NCBI GenBank assembly: GCA_900318835.1
Contig: ONLW01000017.1
Location: 1 to 54,712 of the forward strand
Direction of reading: 5' to 3'
Length of the DNA stretch: 54,712 bases
DNA from: an uncultured Bacteroidales bacterium
GTDB lineage: Bacteria; Bacteroidota; Bacteroidia; Bacteroidales; P3
The translations under genes were made by a program, and so were the position numbers. Shown here piece after piece: positions 41,337 through 49,250 of this stretch; within the stretch, counting starts at the first letter, position 1; every line of letters starts with the position of its first letter. The notes below the pieces were generated by a model, which did not search any database, was not told the DNA's origin, and saw nothing but the letters and a program-made list of their open reading frames with translations.

Positions 41337-41344
41337 CAAATATA
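41337..41344 (-). promoter_or_regulatory. Candidate -7 element of the hydrogenase operon
   Basis: Minus-strand TATATTTG (41344-41337) matches TAnnTTTG, but no good -33 element lies 19-21 bp upstream. Such weak -33 sites often need an activator; that is inference. Confidence 0.45.
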
Positions 41345-41454
41345 CAAAATAAAAATGAAATGGATAAAAAATTAACAAAAAAACTCACCATTTCTGGTGA
41401 CCCCCTCCGAAAACAATCATCAATAAAGATTATGCAAAAATGAAAGAAAAAATG

Positions 41455-41462
41455 TATCTTTG
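41455..41462 (+). promoter_or_regulatory. -7 element of the ZIP gene
   Basis: TATCTTTG lies 20 bp before the start codon, giving a very short leader. The -33 region has only TATG (41431-41434) at 20 bp spacing. Confidence 0.6.
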
Positions 41463-41482
41463 CAACAGAAAAAAACGACATA

Positions 41483-42265
41483 ATGGAAGCTGTAACTATC
41501 GGAATACTACTGCCTTTAGCAGGGACAATGCTGGGGTCTGCTTTCGTGTTTTTTATGCGGAAGGAGATTCCCGACCAGCTACAGAAGACTCTGCTGGGCT
41601 TCGCCAGCGGAGTGATGGTGGCGGCAAGCGTGTGGTCGTTGCTGATACCGAGCATCGACATGGCTGTGACCCTCCTGGAAGGAGAGGATGGTTGGCGCGT
41701 GGTGCCTGCTGCGGTAGGCTTCCTTCTAGGCATGGGATTCCTACTGCTCATTGACGAGCTGACACCCCACCTCCACCTCGGCGCACAAAAAGCCGAAGGA
41801 CCTCGCAGCCGCCTGTCGCGCACCGCGATGCTGGCACTGGCCGTGACGATACACAACCTGCCGGAAGGCATGGCCGTGGGCGTGGTCTTCGCCGGCGAGG
41901 CGCAGGGACTGACCCTCAGCGCCGCGCTGGCGGTATCCATCGGTATTGCCATCCAGAACATCCCCGAAGGCGCCATCATATCGATGCCCATGCACGCCGA
42001 GGGCAACTCGCGCTGGCGGTCGTTCCTCATCGGCACACTGAGTGGAGTGGTGGAGCCCATCGGGTCGGTAGCCATCCTGCTGCTGGCGGGAGTGCTCGGA
42101 GTGGCCCTACCCTATCTGCTAGCCTTCGCCGCGGGCGCCATGATGTACGTGGTAATCGAAGAACTCATCCCCGAAACCGCCCAAGGGCGCCACACCAACC
42201 TCTCCACCATCGGTTTCGCCCTCGGATTCGTCCTGATGATGGCCCTTGACGTAGTGCTGGGGTAG
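41483..42265 (+). CDS. ZIP family metal transporter
   Basis: This inner-membrane importer of divalent metals (Zn2+, Fe2+ or Mn2+) has 260 residues and eight helices. The helix IV motif VTIHNLPEGMAVGVVFAGE and helix V SIGIAIQNIPEGAIISMPMHAEG are the binuclear metal site (HNxPEG and QNxPEG). The intervening loop LTPHLHLGAQKAEG is His-containing. GufA/ZupT-like proteins share this pattern. It is monocistronic, divergent from the hydrogenase operon. Metal supply for hydrogenase iron is possible but not shown. A single-arm 11-bp array lies downstream. Confidence 0.93.
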   Translation: MEAVTIGILLPLAGTMLGSAFVFFMRKEIPDQLQKTLLGFASGVMVAASVWSLLIPSIDMAVTLLEGEDGWRVVPAAVGFLLGMGFLLLIDELTPHLHLGAQKAEGPRSRLSRTAMLALAVTIHNLPEGMAVGVVFAGEAQGLTLSAALAVSIGIAIQNIPEGAIISMPMHAEGNSRWRSFLIGTLSGVVEPIGSVAILLLAGVLGVALPYLLAFAAGAMMYVVIEELIPETAQGRHTNLSTIGFALGFVLMMALDVVLG

Positions 42266-42324
42266 TCTTCTACTTAACATAATCTAAAAAAGAGACCTAA
42301 TAATCAGACCAATAAGACACCATG

Positions 42325-42368
42325 CCTTACTCTTCTCTTACTCTTCCCTTACTCTACCTTTACTTTAG
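42325..42368. repeat. 11-bp-period array, site F (one arm)
   Basis: Four units: CCTTACTCTTC, TCTTACTCTTC, CCTTACTCTAC, CTTTACTTTAG. The mirror arm is weak or lost. It lies 59 bp after the ZIP stop codon. Confidence 0.75.
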
Positions 42369-42438
42369 TCTTGGTTTTGAAAGAGTTGCGAAATCCTTGG
42401 AAAGGAGATAAAATTGTATAATATTGAAAAAGACCCCT

Positions 42439-42461
42439 CTACGATTGCACAAAAATCGTAG
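42439..42461. terminator. Weak hairpin downstream of convergent genes
   Basis: CTACGAT (42439-42445) pairs with ATCGTAG (42455-42461). The flanks are A/T-rich on both sides, but no clean T-run follows directly. It may end the minus-strand operon whose last stop is at 42544. Otherwise 42266-42543 holds only the one-arm array. Confidence 0.35.
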
Positions 42462-42543
42462 AAAATTCTTTTTAGACTAACAATCAAACATTTACAAAGC
42501 TTTTATTGTACTGGAGCCCACTTGCAGCGGACGGACAAAACGG

Positions 42544-42960
42544 TCAATCCTTGTGGTATCCAGCCCAGCCATTGTTGGACGGGGTGCCCTTCTCGTAGGC
42601 AATCTCTATTGGGTCGTGAGGGGCCAACTGTTCCCAGAGAGACTTCTTCAATGATGCCTTACCGTGATACACGCTATCGCCAACGTAAAAATAATATGAC
42701 ACCAAGTAATCACACTTGTGGTAACCGCTAGCAGTATATTTTTCCTTAACATGTGCGGTAATCCTGACTGGTTCATGATCAATATGGTGGAAGCGAACTC
42801 GTGCAGGAATGAGAAACCATAATACAAACAACAAAGGAATCCATACTGGAGACCAGCGCAGAATGCCACATCCAATCTTCTTACGTTTGGCTTTGGCTTG
42901 CAAGTTGTCCTTCTTGCCCTTTGTCGGATAGTTGGGCTTGCGGTTAACGTTGTGGGACAT
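42544..42960 (-). CDS. Small membrane protein of unknown function
   Basis: I do not recognise this gene with confidence. The 138 residues begin with a very basic segment (KKDNLQAKAKRKKIG), then one membrane helix (WSPVWIPLLFVLWFLIPARV). The remainder is a small soluble domain (HIDHEPVRITAHVKEKYTASGYHKCDYLVSYYFYVGDSVYHGKASL...DPIEIAYEKGTPSNN), which has the layout of DUF3592-like modules. The soluble part would lie outside the cytoplasm. It is 13 bp after the next small membrane gene and ends the operon that begins with the subtilisin. Confidence 0.6.
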   Translation of the reverse strand: MSHNVNRKPNYPTKGKKDNLQAKAKRKKIGCGILRWSPVWIPLLFVLWFLIPARVRFHHIDHEPVRITAHVKEKYTASGYHKCDYLVSYYFYVGDSVYHGKASLKKSLWEQLAPHDPIEIAYEKGTPSNNGWAGYHKD

Positions 42961-42973
42961 TTATGAATTAAAT

Positions 42974-43432
42974 TTACTTTATACTGCAAGGCACCTGGCC
43001 ATACTCCTCGATGGATTTCCGCCAACGCTTTGCTTGTATTTGTCTACCGAAAGTATAATAATAACTTGTATCGACAAGGTAAAGCTTGTTGTGCGCATAG
43101 ACATCCATAGAAGAAGATCGATAATAAAAATGCAACTCCACGCGGCGTACATATCGCCATTCAATGTCTACATGGCTGCACTTCTCTTCCTTATTCGTGT
43201 TCCCGTCAAATATGCATACTTTGTCGAGGCCGATACCCTTCTCGGTCAGTATAATGCTCTCATTGCGATGCTTGAATGCATCGTAAATCGGCCACAAGAT
43301 AAGCACACTTATCAATCCGTTGAAAACAACCGAGTTGATAGCCCACCAGCAGAAGCCGACAATGGCCGTTGCTGTCGCAATATTCACCCAGCAGATCGTT
43401 TTGGTGCGATAGACAAGGATTGCTTTCTTCAT
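42974..43432 (-). CDS. Small two-helix membrane protein of unknown function
   Basis: The 152-residue protein is unrecognised. It has two adjacent helices (ICWVNIATATAIVGFCWWAINSVVFNGLISVLILWPIYDAF) near the N-terminus and a soluble C-terminal domain starting RNESIILTEKGIGLDKVCIF, which resembles the PH-like (bPH) or STM-linked domains of small bacterial membrane proteins, a guess. It is 13 bp upstream of the gene at 42544-42960 and 27 bp after the flavodoxin lipoprotein gene. Both small genes are more AT-rich than their neighbours. Confidence 0.6.
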   Translation of the reverse strand: MKKAILVYRTKTICWVNIATATAIVGFCWWAINSVVFNGLISVLILWPIYDAFKHRNESIILTEKGIGLDKVCIFDGNTNKEEKCSHVDIEWRYVRRVELHFYYRSSSMDVYAHNKLYLVDTSYYYTFGRQIQAKRWRKSIEEYGQVPCSIK

Positions 43433-43459
43433 ATTGCTGGTATCCTTCCAATGTGTTTA

Positions 43460-43984
43460 CTAATTCATCAGCCGACTCTCGCCCCAGGTGTACTGCGGGT
43501 AGGCTTTCCTGAGGTCGTTGGCGGAGCCGTCGACGGTGCTGCCGCCGCTGGTGGCGAAAACGTTGAGCACCTTGCCGCTCAGGTCATGCGCCTCGATGAA
43601 GGTGTTGACGATGGTGGGAGCGGTGTACCACCACACGGGAAAGCCAATCCACACGGTGTCGTACTGTGCGATGTTCTCGCAGCGGCCCTTGATGGCGGGA
43701 CGCGAGGACTTGTCCTTCATCTCGATAGTTGAGCGCGAGGACTTGTCGCGCCAGTCGAGGTCGGCAGCGGTGTAAGGCTGCTCAGGGGTGATTTCATAGA
43801 GGTCGGCACCCAGCTCTTTGGCGAGCTCCTGTGCGGCGGCCTTTGTGGTGCCCGTGGCCGAGAAATAAACTACTAAGGTCTTCATATTGCTTGATTGTTT
43901 GATTGTCTGATTGTTTGAGTTGTTCTGTGCGCAGGCGCCCAGCATCAGGCAGCATGCGGCTAATAATAAAACAATGTTTTTCAT
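43460..43984 (-). CDS. Flavodoxin family lipoprotein
   Basis: The flavodoxin domain starts MKTLVVYFSATGTTKAAAQELAKELGADLYEI, with the FMN phosphate loop SATGTTK, and continues IWIGFPVWWYTAPTIVNTF and FATSGGSTVDGS. Ahead of it lies a lipoprotein signal, MKNIVLLLAACCLMLGACAQNN (lipobox GAC), and a linker NNSNNQTIKQSSN. The linker is encoded by the dispersed CAATCA repeat (43888-43925). A second ATG exactly at the flavodoxin domain start (43885) could yield a cytoplasmic form, so dual localisation is possible. FMN use on the periplasmic side would be unusual. It is 4 bp after the SMR gene. Total length 174 residues. Confidence 0.85.
   Translation of the reverse strand: MKNIVLLLAACCLMLGACAQNNSNNQTIKQSSNMKTLVVYFSATGTTKAAAQELAKELGADLYEITPEQPYTAADLDWRDKSSRSTIEMKDKSSRPAIKGRCENIAQYDTVWIGFPVWWYTAPTIVNTFIEAHDLSGKVLNVFATSGGSTVDGSANDLRKAYPQYTWGESRLMN
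43888..43925. repeat. Dispersed CAATCA-type repeat inside the flavodoxin gene
   Basis: On the minus strand it reads ACTCAAACAATCAGACAATC followed by AAACAATCAAGCAAT, an 8-bp tandem (AATCARAC). It is in frame and encodes SNNQTIKQSSN. Related copies are at 6290-6355 and 52345-52428. Confidence 0.7.
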
Positions 43985-43988
43985 ATCG

Positions 43989-44312
43989 TCAATTAACTAT
44001 TTTCAGTCCTACAATAGAGAGTACCAATGTGCTGAGGAACAGCAGGCGCCAGAAAGTGGCAGGCTCGTGGAAGACGAAGATGCCCAGCAGTACCGCGCCG
44101 ACGGCGCCGATACCCGTCCAGACGGGATAGGCAATGCCGATGGGAATGGTCTGTGTAGCTTTCGCCAAGAGTACTGCACTCAGCACGTAGAAGAAGGCAA
44201 AGCCCACTATCCACCACCACCATTCGCCACCCGTCGCTGGCTTGGCCTTTCCCAGACAGAAAGCGAAGCCCGTCTCGCAAAGGCCCGCAATAATAAGGAT
44301 AATCCAATTCAT
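43989..44312 (-). CDS. Small multidrug resistance (SMR) family exporter
   Basis: A four-helix proton-coupled exporter of about 107 residues. It starts MNWIILIIAGLCETGFAFCLGKAK, with the essential membrane Glu in LCETGF (Glu near 13). WTGIGAVGAVLLGIFVFHE and LSTLVLSIVGLKIVN are the conserved later helices. SugE/Gdx-type guanidinium exporters and QacE-type drug exporters share this pattern; the sequence does not decide. I use ATG 44312, 1 bp after the subtilisin stop; the frame's earlier start overlaps that gene. The protein should form an antiparallel dimer in the inner membrane. Confidence 0.9.
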   Translation of the reverse strand: MNWIILIIAGLCETGFAFCLGKAKPATGGEWWWWIVGFAFFYVLSAVLLAKATQTIPIGIAYPVWTGIGAVGAVLLGIFVFHEPATFWRLLFLSTLVLSIVGLKIVN

Positions 44313-44313
44313 G

Positions 44314-47067
44314 TCAGTACGTGCAAACAACAACTTTACGGGCTGGGAGATTGCCGACCTTAACCATATAGACGCCCACTGGCAATGCCTCGTTGCGTAC
44401 GTTGCGACCCATCATGTCATAGACACGCACCGCCATACCGTCGACACCGGAGACATGAATGCGGCCGTCCATAACCCATAATCCATAATCCAAGGTTTCC
44501 ACATCCCCAATGCCCTGACGATAGTCAATCTTTACACAGGAAAGCCTGACTATGCCCATTGTACCGCAGGCATGGTGGAAGAAACCGAGTTTCACCACCT
44601 GTCCAGCATAGGGGCTAAGGCTAATCTGGAACTCGCCACCGTTGTCGGTGCTGAGACGCTCGGGATAGAGGCCCACCGTATCATCTTCGGCGTTGATAAC
44701 CACGACAGCCAGACTGTCAAAGCCGGGTTCCCGACTGGAGGAAGTGGCATTGTAGAAGAGGGAGGTCTGGTCCTGGACACGCACCGAAGGCGTGATAAGC
44801 ATGGCATCAGGGCCTCCCGATGATGCTACTCCGACCGAAATCATCATACCTTGTGAGAGAGTCCACACCAGCGGGGCACCACTGAGAGAATAGTTCTCCC
44901 AGCAATTGAAGGCACCCTCGTTGAACACAGGCTCCCAAGGGAACTGGCTGATGGTGTCGCAGGGGGTCTCCGCAAAGTGGGCCATGAACATGGTATCGCT
45001 CCCTAGATTGAAGACCAACGGGTTGCCCCCGATGTTGCCAAGAGCATTATTCCAGTGGTCGAAAACATAGCCCATGGCGGGGGTAGCTTCAATGGTATGC
45101 TGTCCCTCGGGATGGCGTCCACGGCCGGTGACATGTCCCTGCACGAAAACATACGGAGAAGCATAGACATAGTACATCGGCACCGAGGTGGTGGGCAAGC
45201 CGGCGAAAGCATCAATCTTGCCCCAGCCCCAGAGGTTGCTGCCCGTCATGGGAATATCGTTGGTATAACGGTCTTGTCGACCGCTGGCGTGAAGCAGAGT
45301 GCGCACAGAGTCGACATTGAGCGAGGGGTTGTGCTGCAGCCAGAGGGCGATGACCCCCGCTGCCGCGGGCGACGACATCGAGGTGCCCTGCAACAAAGCA
45401 TAATAGTGCATCGTGCCATTAAAGAAAGCGGAGTCAACGGCCATGTCGTATTGGGATAAGGCAGTGGCATTGACAGAGGATGCCAAATACTGTCCAGGAG
45501 CGCAGATGTCAGGTTTCACTCGGCCATCCCATGTGGGACCATGCGACGAAAAATAAGAGAGGTCGCCCTCCTCTTTCTGGTCAAAATTAAGGAGGAAACT
45601 GCCATCTGTCCCATAGAGTTTGGTGCGAGTGGCATAGCTACCCACAGTGATGACATCAGTACCGTTGCCCCCCTCTCCGCCAATCGAATAGTCATCATCG
45701 CCCTCCACGGCCCGCGGGTCGCCGGCGTTGTAGAACTGCACCGCATCACTCCACATGTGGACATCGGCCGAGGTGGACTTGAGGATGATGCGGAAGAGGT
45801 CGGAGGAATTGAGCCTTCCCGCCTTGTAGAGTTTGATCAGTATAGACGGACGGTGGTTGCGCAGATTGTCGTGGTTGACGACGATGTTGCAGTGGTAGAC
45901 ACTGTCGCGCGGGGAGACCAAGTCGACACTGATGGTAGTATCGACAGCACTCGTCACGAAAGGAATGTCCATCACAAAGGTATGGTTGTCGTACCTGCCA
46001 TAGTCGTACAATCCCAACGAAACACTGAAGGTGTCACCCACGGCACCCCAAATGTCTATCTTCGAATTGTAGTTTTCCATCAGACTATTGTAGTTGTAGG
46101 TATACGCCATGGTATCGGTGGCCGAGAACTGATAGTGGCAATGGTTCGTGCTGCTGCCGCTGTTGGCCGCCGGGGCCACAAGGATGAGGCTGTCCAGCGC
46201 CGTGCCGCTGCTATCGCGCAGATAGTTCTCAAGGATGGTGCAGAAAGCATCCGTCCCGTCGTGCGGCCCACAAAGGGTACCGAAGCTCATGTTGATGACG
46301 CAGGGTTTGTGCACCGAGCGGGCATACTCGTGGATATAGCGGACGGCATCGAAAGCGCTAGCATCTTCCCAGTTGGAAGCAACCATCACGATGTCGGCAC
46401 CCGGAGCAATGCCGCGACAAGTATGGTCTGGGCCGCTCCCCGCCGCTATGCCCGCCACATGGCTACCGTGTAGTTCGTCGGCACAGTCTCTAGCCACACC
46501 CAGAATAGCCTCAGGCGTGATGTATTCGGTGCCATAAGTGAAACCCGCAGGAGGATTGCCTCTACTGTCGAACTGCTGCCACACACGCTTGATGCGCAAC
46601 GTGGTGCCCGTGGTGTCGTAGAAAGTGGGATGCCCGTACTCAAAGCCGCCATCGATGATGCCCACCACCACGCCCGTACCGTCGTAGCCCTGCGGCAGGT
46701 TGATGCCCCGATGGATATAGTCAACACCCAAATCGGCACGGGCATTCTCCAGATAAGGATGATTCTCCTGACCCAAGTCGATGTAGGAACAAAGGCCCGA
46801 GGCAACGAAGTCGACGAAACGCTTGACGGGAATCTGCACCGTCATCATATCCTTCACCACTGAGTTGACCTTCACCCCATAGGCATCCATAGCCTTGAGG
46901 TCGACACCCTCCGTGAGGGTAACAAAAGCGAGGAAACTCTCCGCCTGGCATCTGCCATCACGGATTTCCAAAGCCTTCAATGCCGCTGTGGGCGACAACA
47001 TAGTGTTCTGTGCCCATACAGCCGTCACGGCAGACAAAAAAACAATCAATACGGTAATCTTCCTCAT
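44314..47067 (-). CDS. Subtilisin-like S8 serine protease with T9SS sorting domain
   Basis: A secreted protease of 917 residues. A signal peptide (MRKITVLIVFLSAVTAVWA) and a pro-region (about 20-110) precede the S8 domain. Its catalytic triad is Asp in VVVGIIDGGFEYGHP, His in DELHGSHVAGIAAGS and Ser in LLQGTSMSSPAAAGV. A long beta insert lies between His and Ser (about 260-480), as in some lactocepin-like enzymes. A beta-repeat (EATPAMGYVFDHWNN...GNPLVFNLGSDTMFMAHF) follows. A jelly-roll-like domain and a type A T9SS signal (VRVYDMMGRNVRNEALPVGVYMVKVG...KVVV) end it. The ATG at 47067 is chosen because the signal peptide begins there. It heads a five-gene operon. Confidence 0.92.
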   Translation of the reverse strand: MRKITVLIVFLSAVTAVWAQNTMLSPTAALKALEIRDGRCQAESFLAFVTLTEGVDLKAMDAYGVKVNSVVKDMMTVQIPVKRFVDFVASGLCSYIDLGQENHPYLENARADLGVDYIHRGINLPQGYDGTGVVVGIIDGGFEYGHPTFYDTTGTTLRIKRVWQQFDSRGNPPAGFTYGTEYITPEAILGVARDCADELHGSHVAGIAAGSGPDHTCRGIAPGADIVMVASNWEDASAFDAVRYIHEYARSVHKPCVINMSFGTLCGPHDGTDAFCTILENYLRDSSGTALDSLILVAPAANSGSSTNHCHYQFSATDTMAYTYNYNSLMENYNSKIDIWGAVGDTFSVSLGLYDYGRYDNHTFVMDIPFVTSAVDTTISVDLVSPRDSVYHCNIVVNHDNLRNHRPSILIKLYKAGRLNSSDLFRIILKSTSADVHMWSDAVQFYNAGDPRAVEGDDDYSIGGEGGNGTDVITVGSYATRTKLYGTDGSFLLNFDQKEEGDLSYFSSHGPTWDGRVKPDICAPGQYLASSVNATALSQYDMAVDSAFFNGTMHYYALLQGTSMSSPAAAGVIALWLQHNPSLNVDSVRTLLHASGRQDRYTNDIPMTGSNLWGWGKIDAFAGLPTTSVPMYYVYASPYVFVQGHVTGRGRHPEGQHTIEATPAMGYVFDHWNNALGNIGGNPLVFNLGSDTMFMAHFAETPCDTISQFPWEPVFNEGAFNCWENYSLSGAPLVWTLSQGMMISVGVASSGGPDAMLITPSVRVQDQTSLFYNATSSSREPGFDSLAVVVINAEDDTVGLYPERLSTDNGGEFQISLSPYAGQVVKLGFFHHACGTMGIVRLSCVKIDYRQGIGDVETLDYGLWVMDGRIHVSGVDGMAVRVYDMMGRNVRNEALPVGVYMVKVGNLPARKVVVCTY

Positions 47068-47109
47068 CTTTAACACATTACATAATCCATTGAAAACAAT
47101 ATTAAAATG

Positions 47110-47117
47110 CAAATATA
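47110..47117 (-). promoter_or_regulatory. -7 element of the subtilisin operon
   Basis: Minus-strand TATATTTG (47117-47110) is followed by a 42-nt leader. A TTTG (47143-47140) lies 22 bp upstream, slightly long spacing. Confidence 0.55.
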
Positions 47118-47160
47118 AAAAGAAATCCTAAAAACGGAACAAAAATTATCGACCTGTCTC

Positions 47161-47248
47161 CACCCTATCACCGCCTACCACAGTGGGGGATGGGTAGGTG
47201 TTGGGTAGGAGATGGGTAAGTGTTGGGTAAGAGTTGATAGGTAGATAC
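47161..47248. repeat. 11-bp-period palindromic array, site D
   Basis: Eight units: CACCCTATCAC, CGCCTACCACA, GTGGGGGATGG, GTAGGTGTTGG, GTAGGAGATGG, GTAAGTGTTGG, GTAAGAGTTGA, TAGGTAGATAC. The left arm is short, the right arm long. Unlike the others it lies between two divergent gene starts. Confidence 0.88.
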
Positions 47249-47362
47249 ACTTTATTATCAAGTACTTACAAACGCATAAAAATAAACTGGATTGGAATTC
47301 CGAACAAAAAATTTTTAGTCTTCGGGATACAATATTTTTTAACATTTGGGGTTATTAGGAGC

Positions 47363-49240
47363 ATGGTAAACACGGGCACATACTTTTCCCGCCTGCGGGA
47401 GCTGGTGGCGCTGGAGCTCCGCGAGGAGCAAGAGGCCTACCGGCGAAGCCTCGAAAAGAAAGGGGCCTCGCTGACAGGCAGCATCCACGAACCCGGATGC
47501 CGCTATCCCGTACGTCTCGGAAACACCGCCTACAACCCTCTGGGCCAGCTCACTGTGGAGCTGCGCTATGAGATGGAAGAGGATGAGGTGGAGCTCGACT
47601 TCGAGCCCGGAAAACCTGCCACGGTGTTCTACCTAACCGACAATGGTGCAAAGGAATTGCCTCACCAATGCTATGTGGAGGCTGTGGGCGACGGCGTGAT
47701 GAGCGTCAGCCTCCCCTCGAAGGCCGCCCTGCAGAGTTTCAAAGACCTCGGAGAGAGACATTTGCTAGGTGTACAACTGGGCGTGGACAACACAAGCTAC
47801 CGAGTGATGCAAGAATCGCTTTCGGAAGCCGAACGGAAAGAAGACGAGCGCTTCGTGCGACTGCGCAACGTGCTCATTGGCAATGACAAGCCTGCTTTCC
47901 GGCAGTTGCCGCGACTGTCGTTCCCGTGGCTCAATCCCAGTCAGAATGACGCCATCCAGAAAGTGATTGAATGTCAGGAAGTTAGCATTGTCCACGGTCC
48001 TCCGGGAACAGGCAAGACCACCACCCTCGTCGAGGCCATCATCGAGACCCTCGAACGCGAGACACAGGTGCTCGTCTGCGCCCCCTCGAATGCCGCTGTC
48101 GACTGGATCAGTGAACAGCTGATGCGCCGCAGCGTCAATGTGTTGCGCATCGGAAATCCGCTGAGAATGAGCGACGAGATGATCAACTGCAGCTACGAAC
48201 GGCGCTATTCGTCGCATCCCGACTACCACGAGTTGTGGAACATCCGCAAGGAGCTGGCCGCAGGTGCCAAAGGCGAACGCACCCACCGCCTCCGCAATCG
48301 ACAGATGGAGCTGGAAATCAAGATTAACGCCGACCTTTTCGACGAAGCCCGCGTAGTGAGTTGCACCCTCATCGGGAGTGCCTATCGCTTGATGGAGCGG
48401 CGCCACTTCTCCACTCTCTTCATCGACGAGGCAGCACAGGCCCTCGAACCCGCCTGTTGGGCCACCATCTTGAAGGCCGACCGTGTGGTGATGAGCGGCG
48501 ACCACCAGCAGCTGCCGCCCACGGTAAAAAGTGTTGACGCGATGAAGGGCGGATTGGCCGATACACTAATGCAGAAAGTCGTCGGATTGCACCCGCAATG
48601 TGTCAGCCTACTCACCACGCAATACCGCATGAATGAGGAAATTATGTCATTCTCGTCGCGCTGGTTCTACCACAACCGCCTTCAGGCGGCATCCGAGGCC
48701 GCCCACCGGCTGGTGAGTCCCCTCGACACACCGCTCACCTGGCTCGACACTTCGCAACTGGGTGGAGAGGAACGTTCCAATAGCCATAAAAGCATCAGCA
48801 ACAGTGAGGAAGCCCGCCTCGTCATTCATGCCCTGCGCGACTATGTCGAGATGATCTCGCCGCAAAAGATTGAGAGCGAGCGCGTGGACTTCGGTGTCAT
48901 CACCCCTTATCGCGGTCAAGCACGACTGATACGGCGGTTGCTCAAGATGCAGCACTATTTCAGAAAGTTGAAGCGGCATATCACCGTCGGCACCGTCGAC
49001 GGCTTCCAAGGGCAAGAACGTGACGTGATTGTCATCTCGCTGGTGCGCGACAACGCCGAGGGCAACATCGGTTTCCTGCGCGACCTGCGTCGCATGAATG
49101 TCGCCATCACACGCGCTCGCATGAAACTAATCATAGTGGGCAACGCCCAAACCCTCAGCCGTCACCGCTTCTATCGCGAACTGGCTGAGCACTTCCGTCA
49201 CCATGGCGAGTTCATAGAGATACCACCTATTGAGAAATAA
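47363..49240 (+). CDS. UPF1/IGHMBP2-like superfamily 1 helicase
   Basis: A DNA or RNA helicase of 625 residues. The N-terminal 200 residues form a beta-barrel/stalk like the eukaryotic UPF1 and IGHMBP2 proteins. Motif I is HGPPGTGKTTT (about residues 213-223), Ia VLVCAPSNAAVD, II IDEAAQALEP (DEAA), III VMSGDHQQLPPT, IV/V TVDGFQGQERDVIVISLVRDN, and VI RRMNVAITRARMKLIIVG. The start ATG at 47363 is used because the frame upstream lies in the palindromic array and starts with TTG. It is followed 10 bp later by the purine permease gene. The biological role in Bacteroidetes is not defined; RNA turnover or R-loop removal are possibilities. Confidence 0.9.
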   Translation: MVNTGTYFSRLRELVALELREEQEAYRRSLEKKGASLTGSIHEPGCRYPVRLGNTAYNPLGQLTVELRYEMEEDEVELDFEPGKPATVFYLTDNGAKELPHQCYVEAVGDGVMSVSLPSKAALQSFKDLGERHLLGVQLGVDNTSYRVMQESLSEAERKEDERFVRLRNVLIGNDKPAFRQLPRLSFPWLNPSQNDAIQKVIECQEVSIVHGPPGTGKTTTLVEAIIETLERETQVLVCAPSNAAVDWISEQLMRRSVNVLRIGNPLRMSDEMINCSYERRYSSHPDYHELWNIRKELAAGAKGERTHRLRNRQMELEIKINADLFDEARVVSCTLIGSAYRLMERRHFSTLFIDEAAQALEPACWATILKADRVVMSGDHQQLPPTVKSVDAMKGGLADTLMQKVVGLHPQCVSLLTTQYRMNEEIMSFSSRWFYHNRLQAASEAAHRLVSPLDTPLTWLDTSQLGGEERSNSHKSISNSEEARLVIHALRDYVEMISPQKIESERVDFGVITPYRGQARLIRRLLKMQHYFRKLKRHITVGTVDGFQGQERDVIVISLVRDNAEGNIGFLRDLRRMNVAITRARMKLIIVGNAQTLSRHRFYRELAEHFRHHGEFIEIPPIEK

Positions 49241-49250
49241 TATTTGACTC

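Noticed and set aside
43695-43745. Internal duplication RDKSSR/KDKSSR in the flavodoxin
   Set aside because: Similar paired motifs are normal in this flavodoxin group, so no special event is needed.
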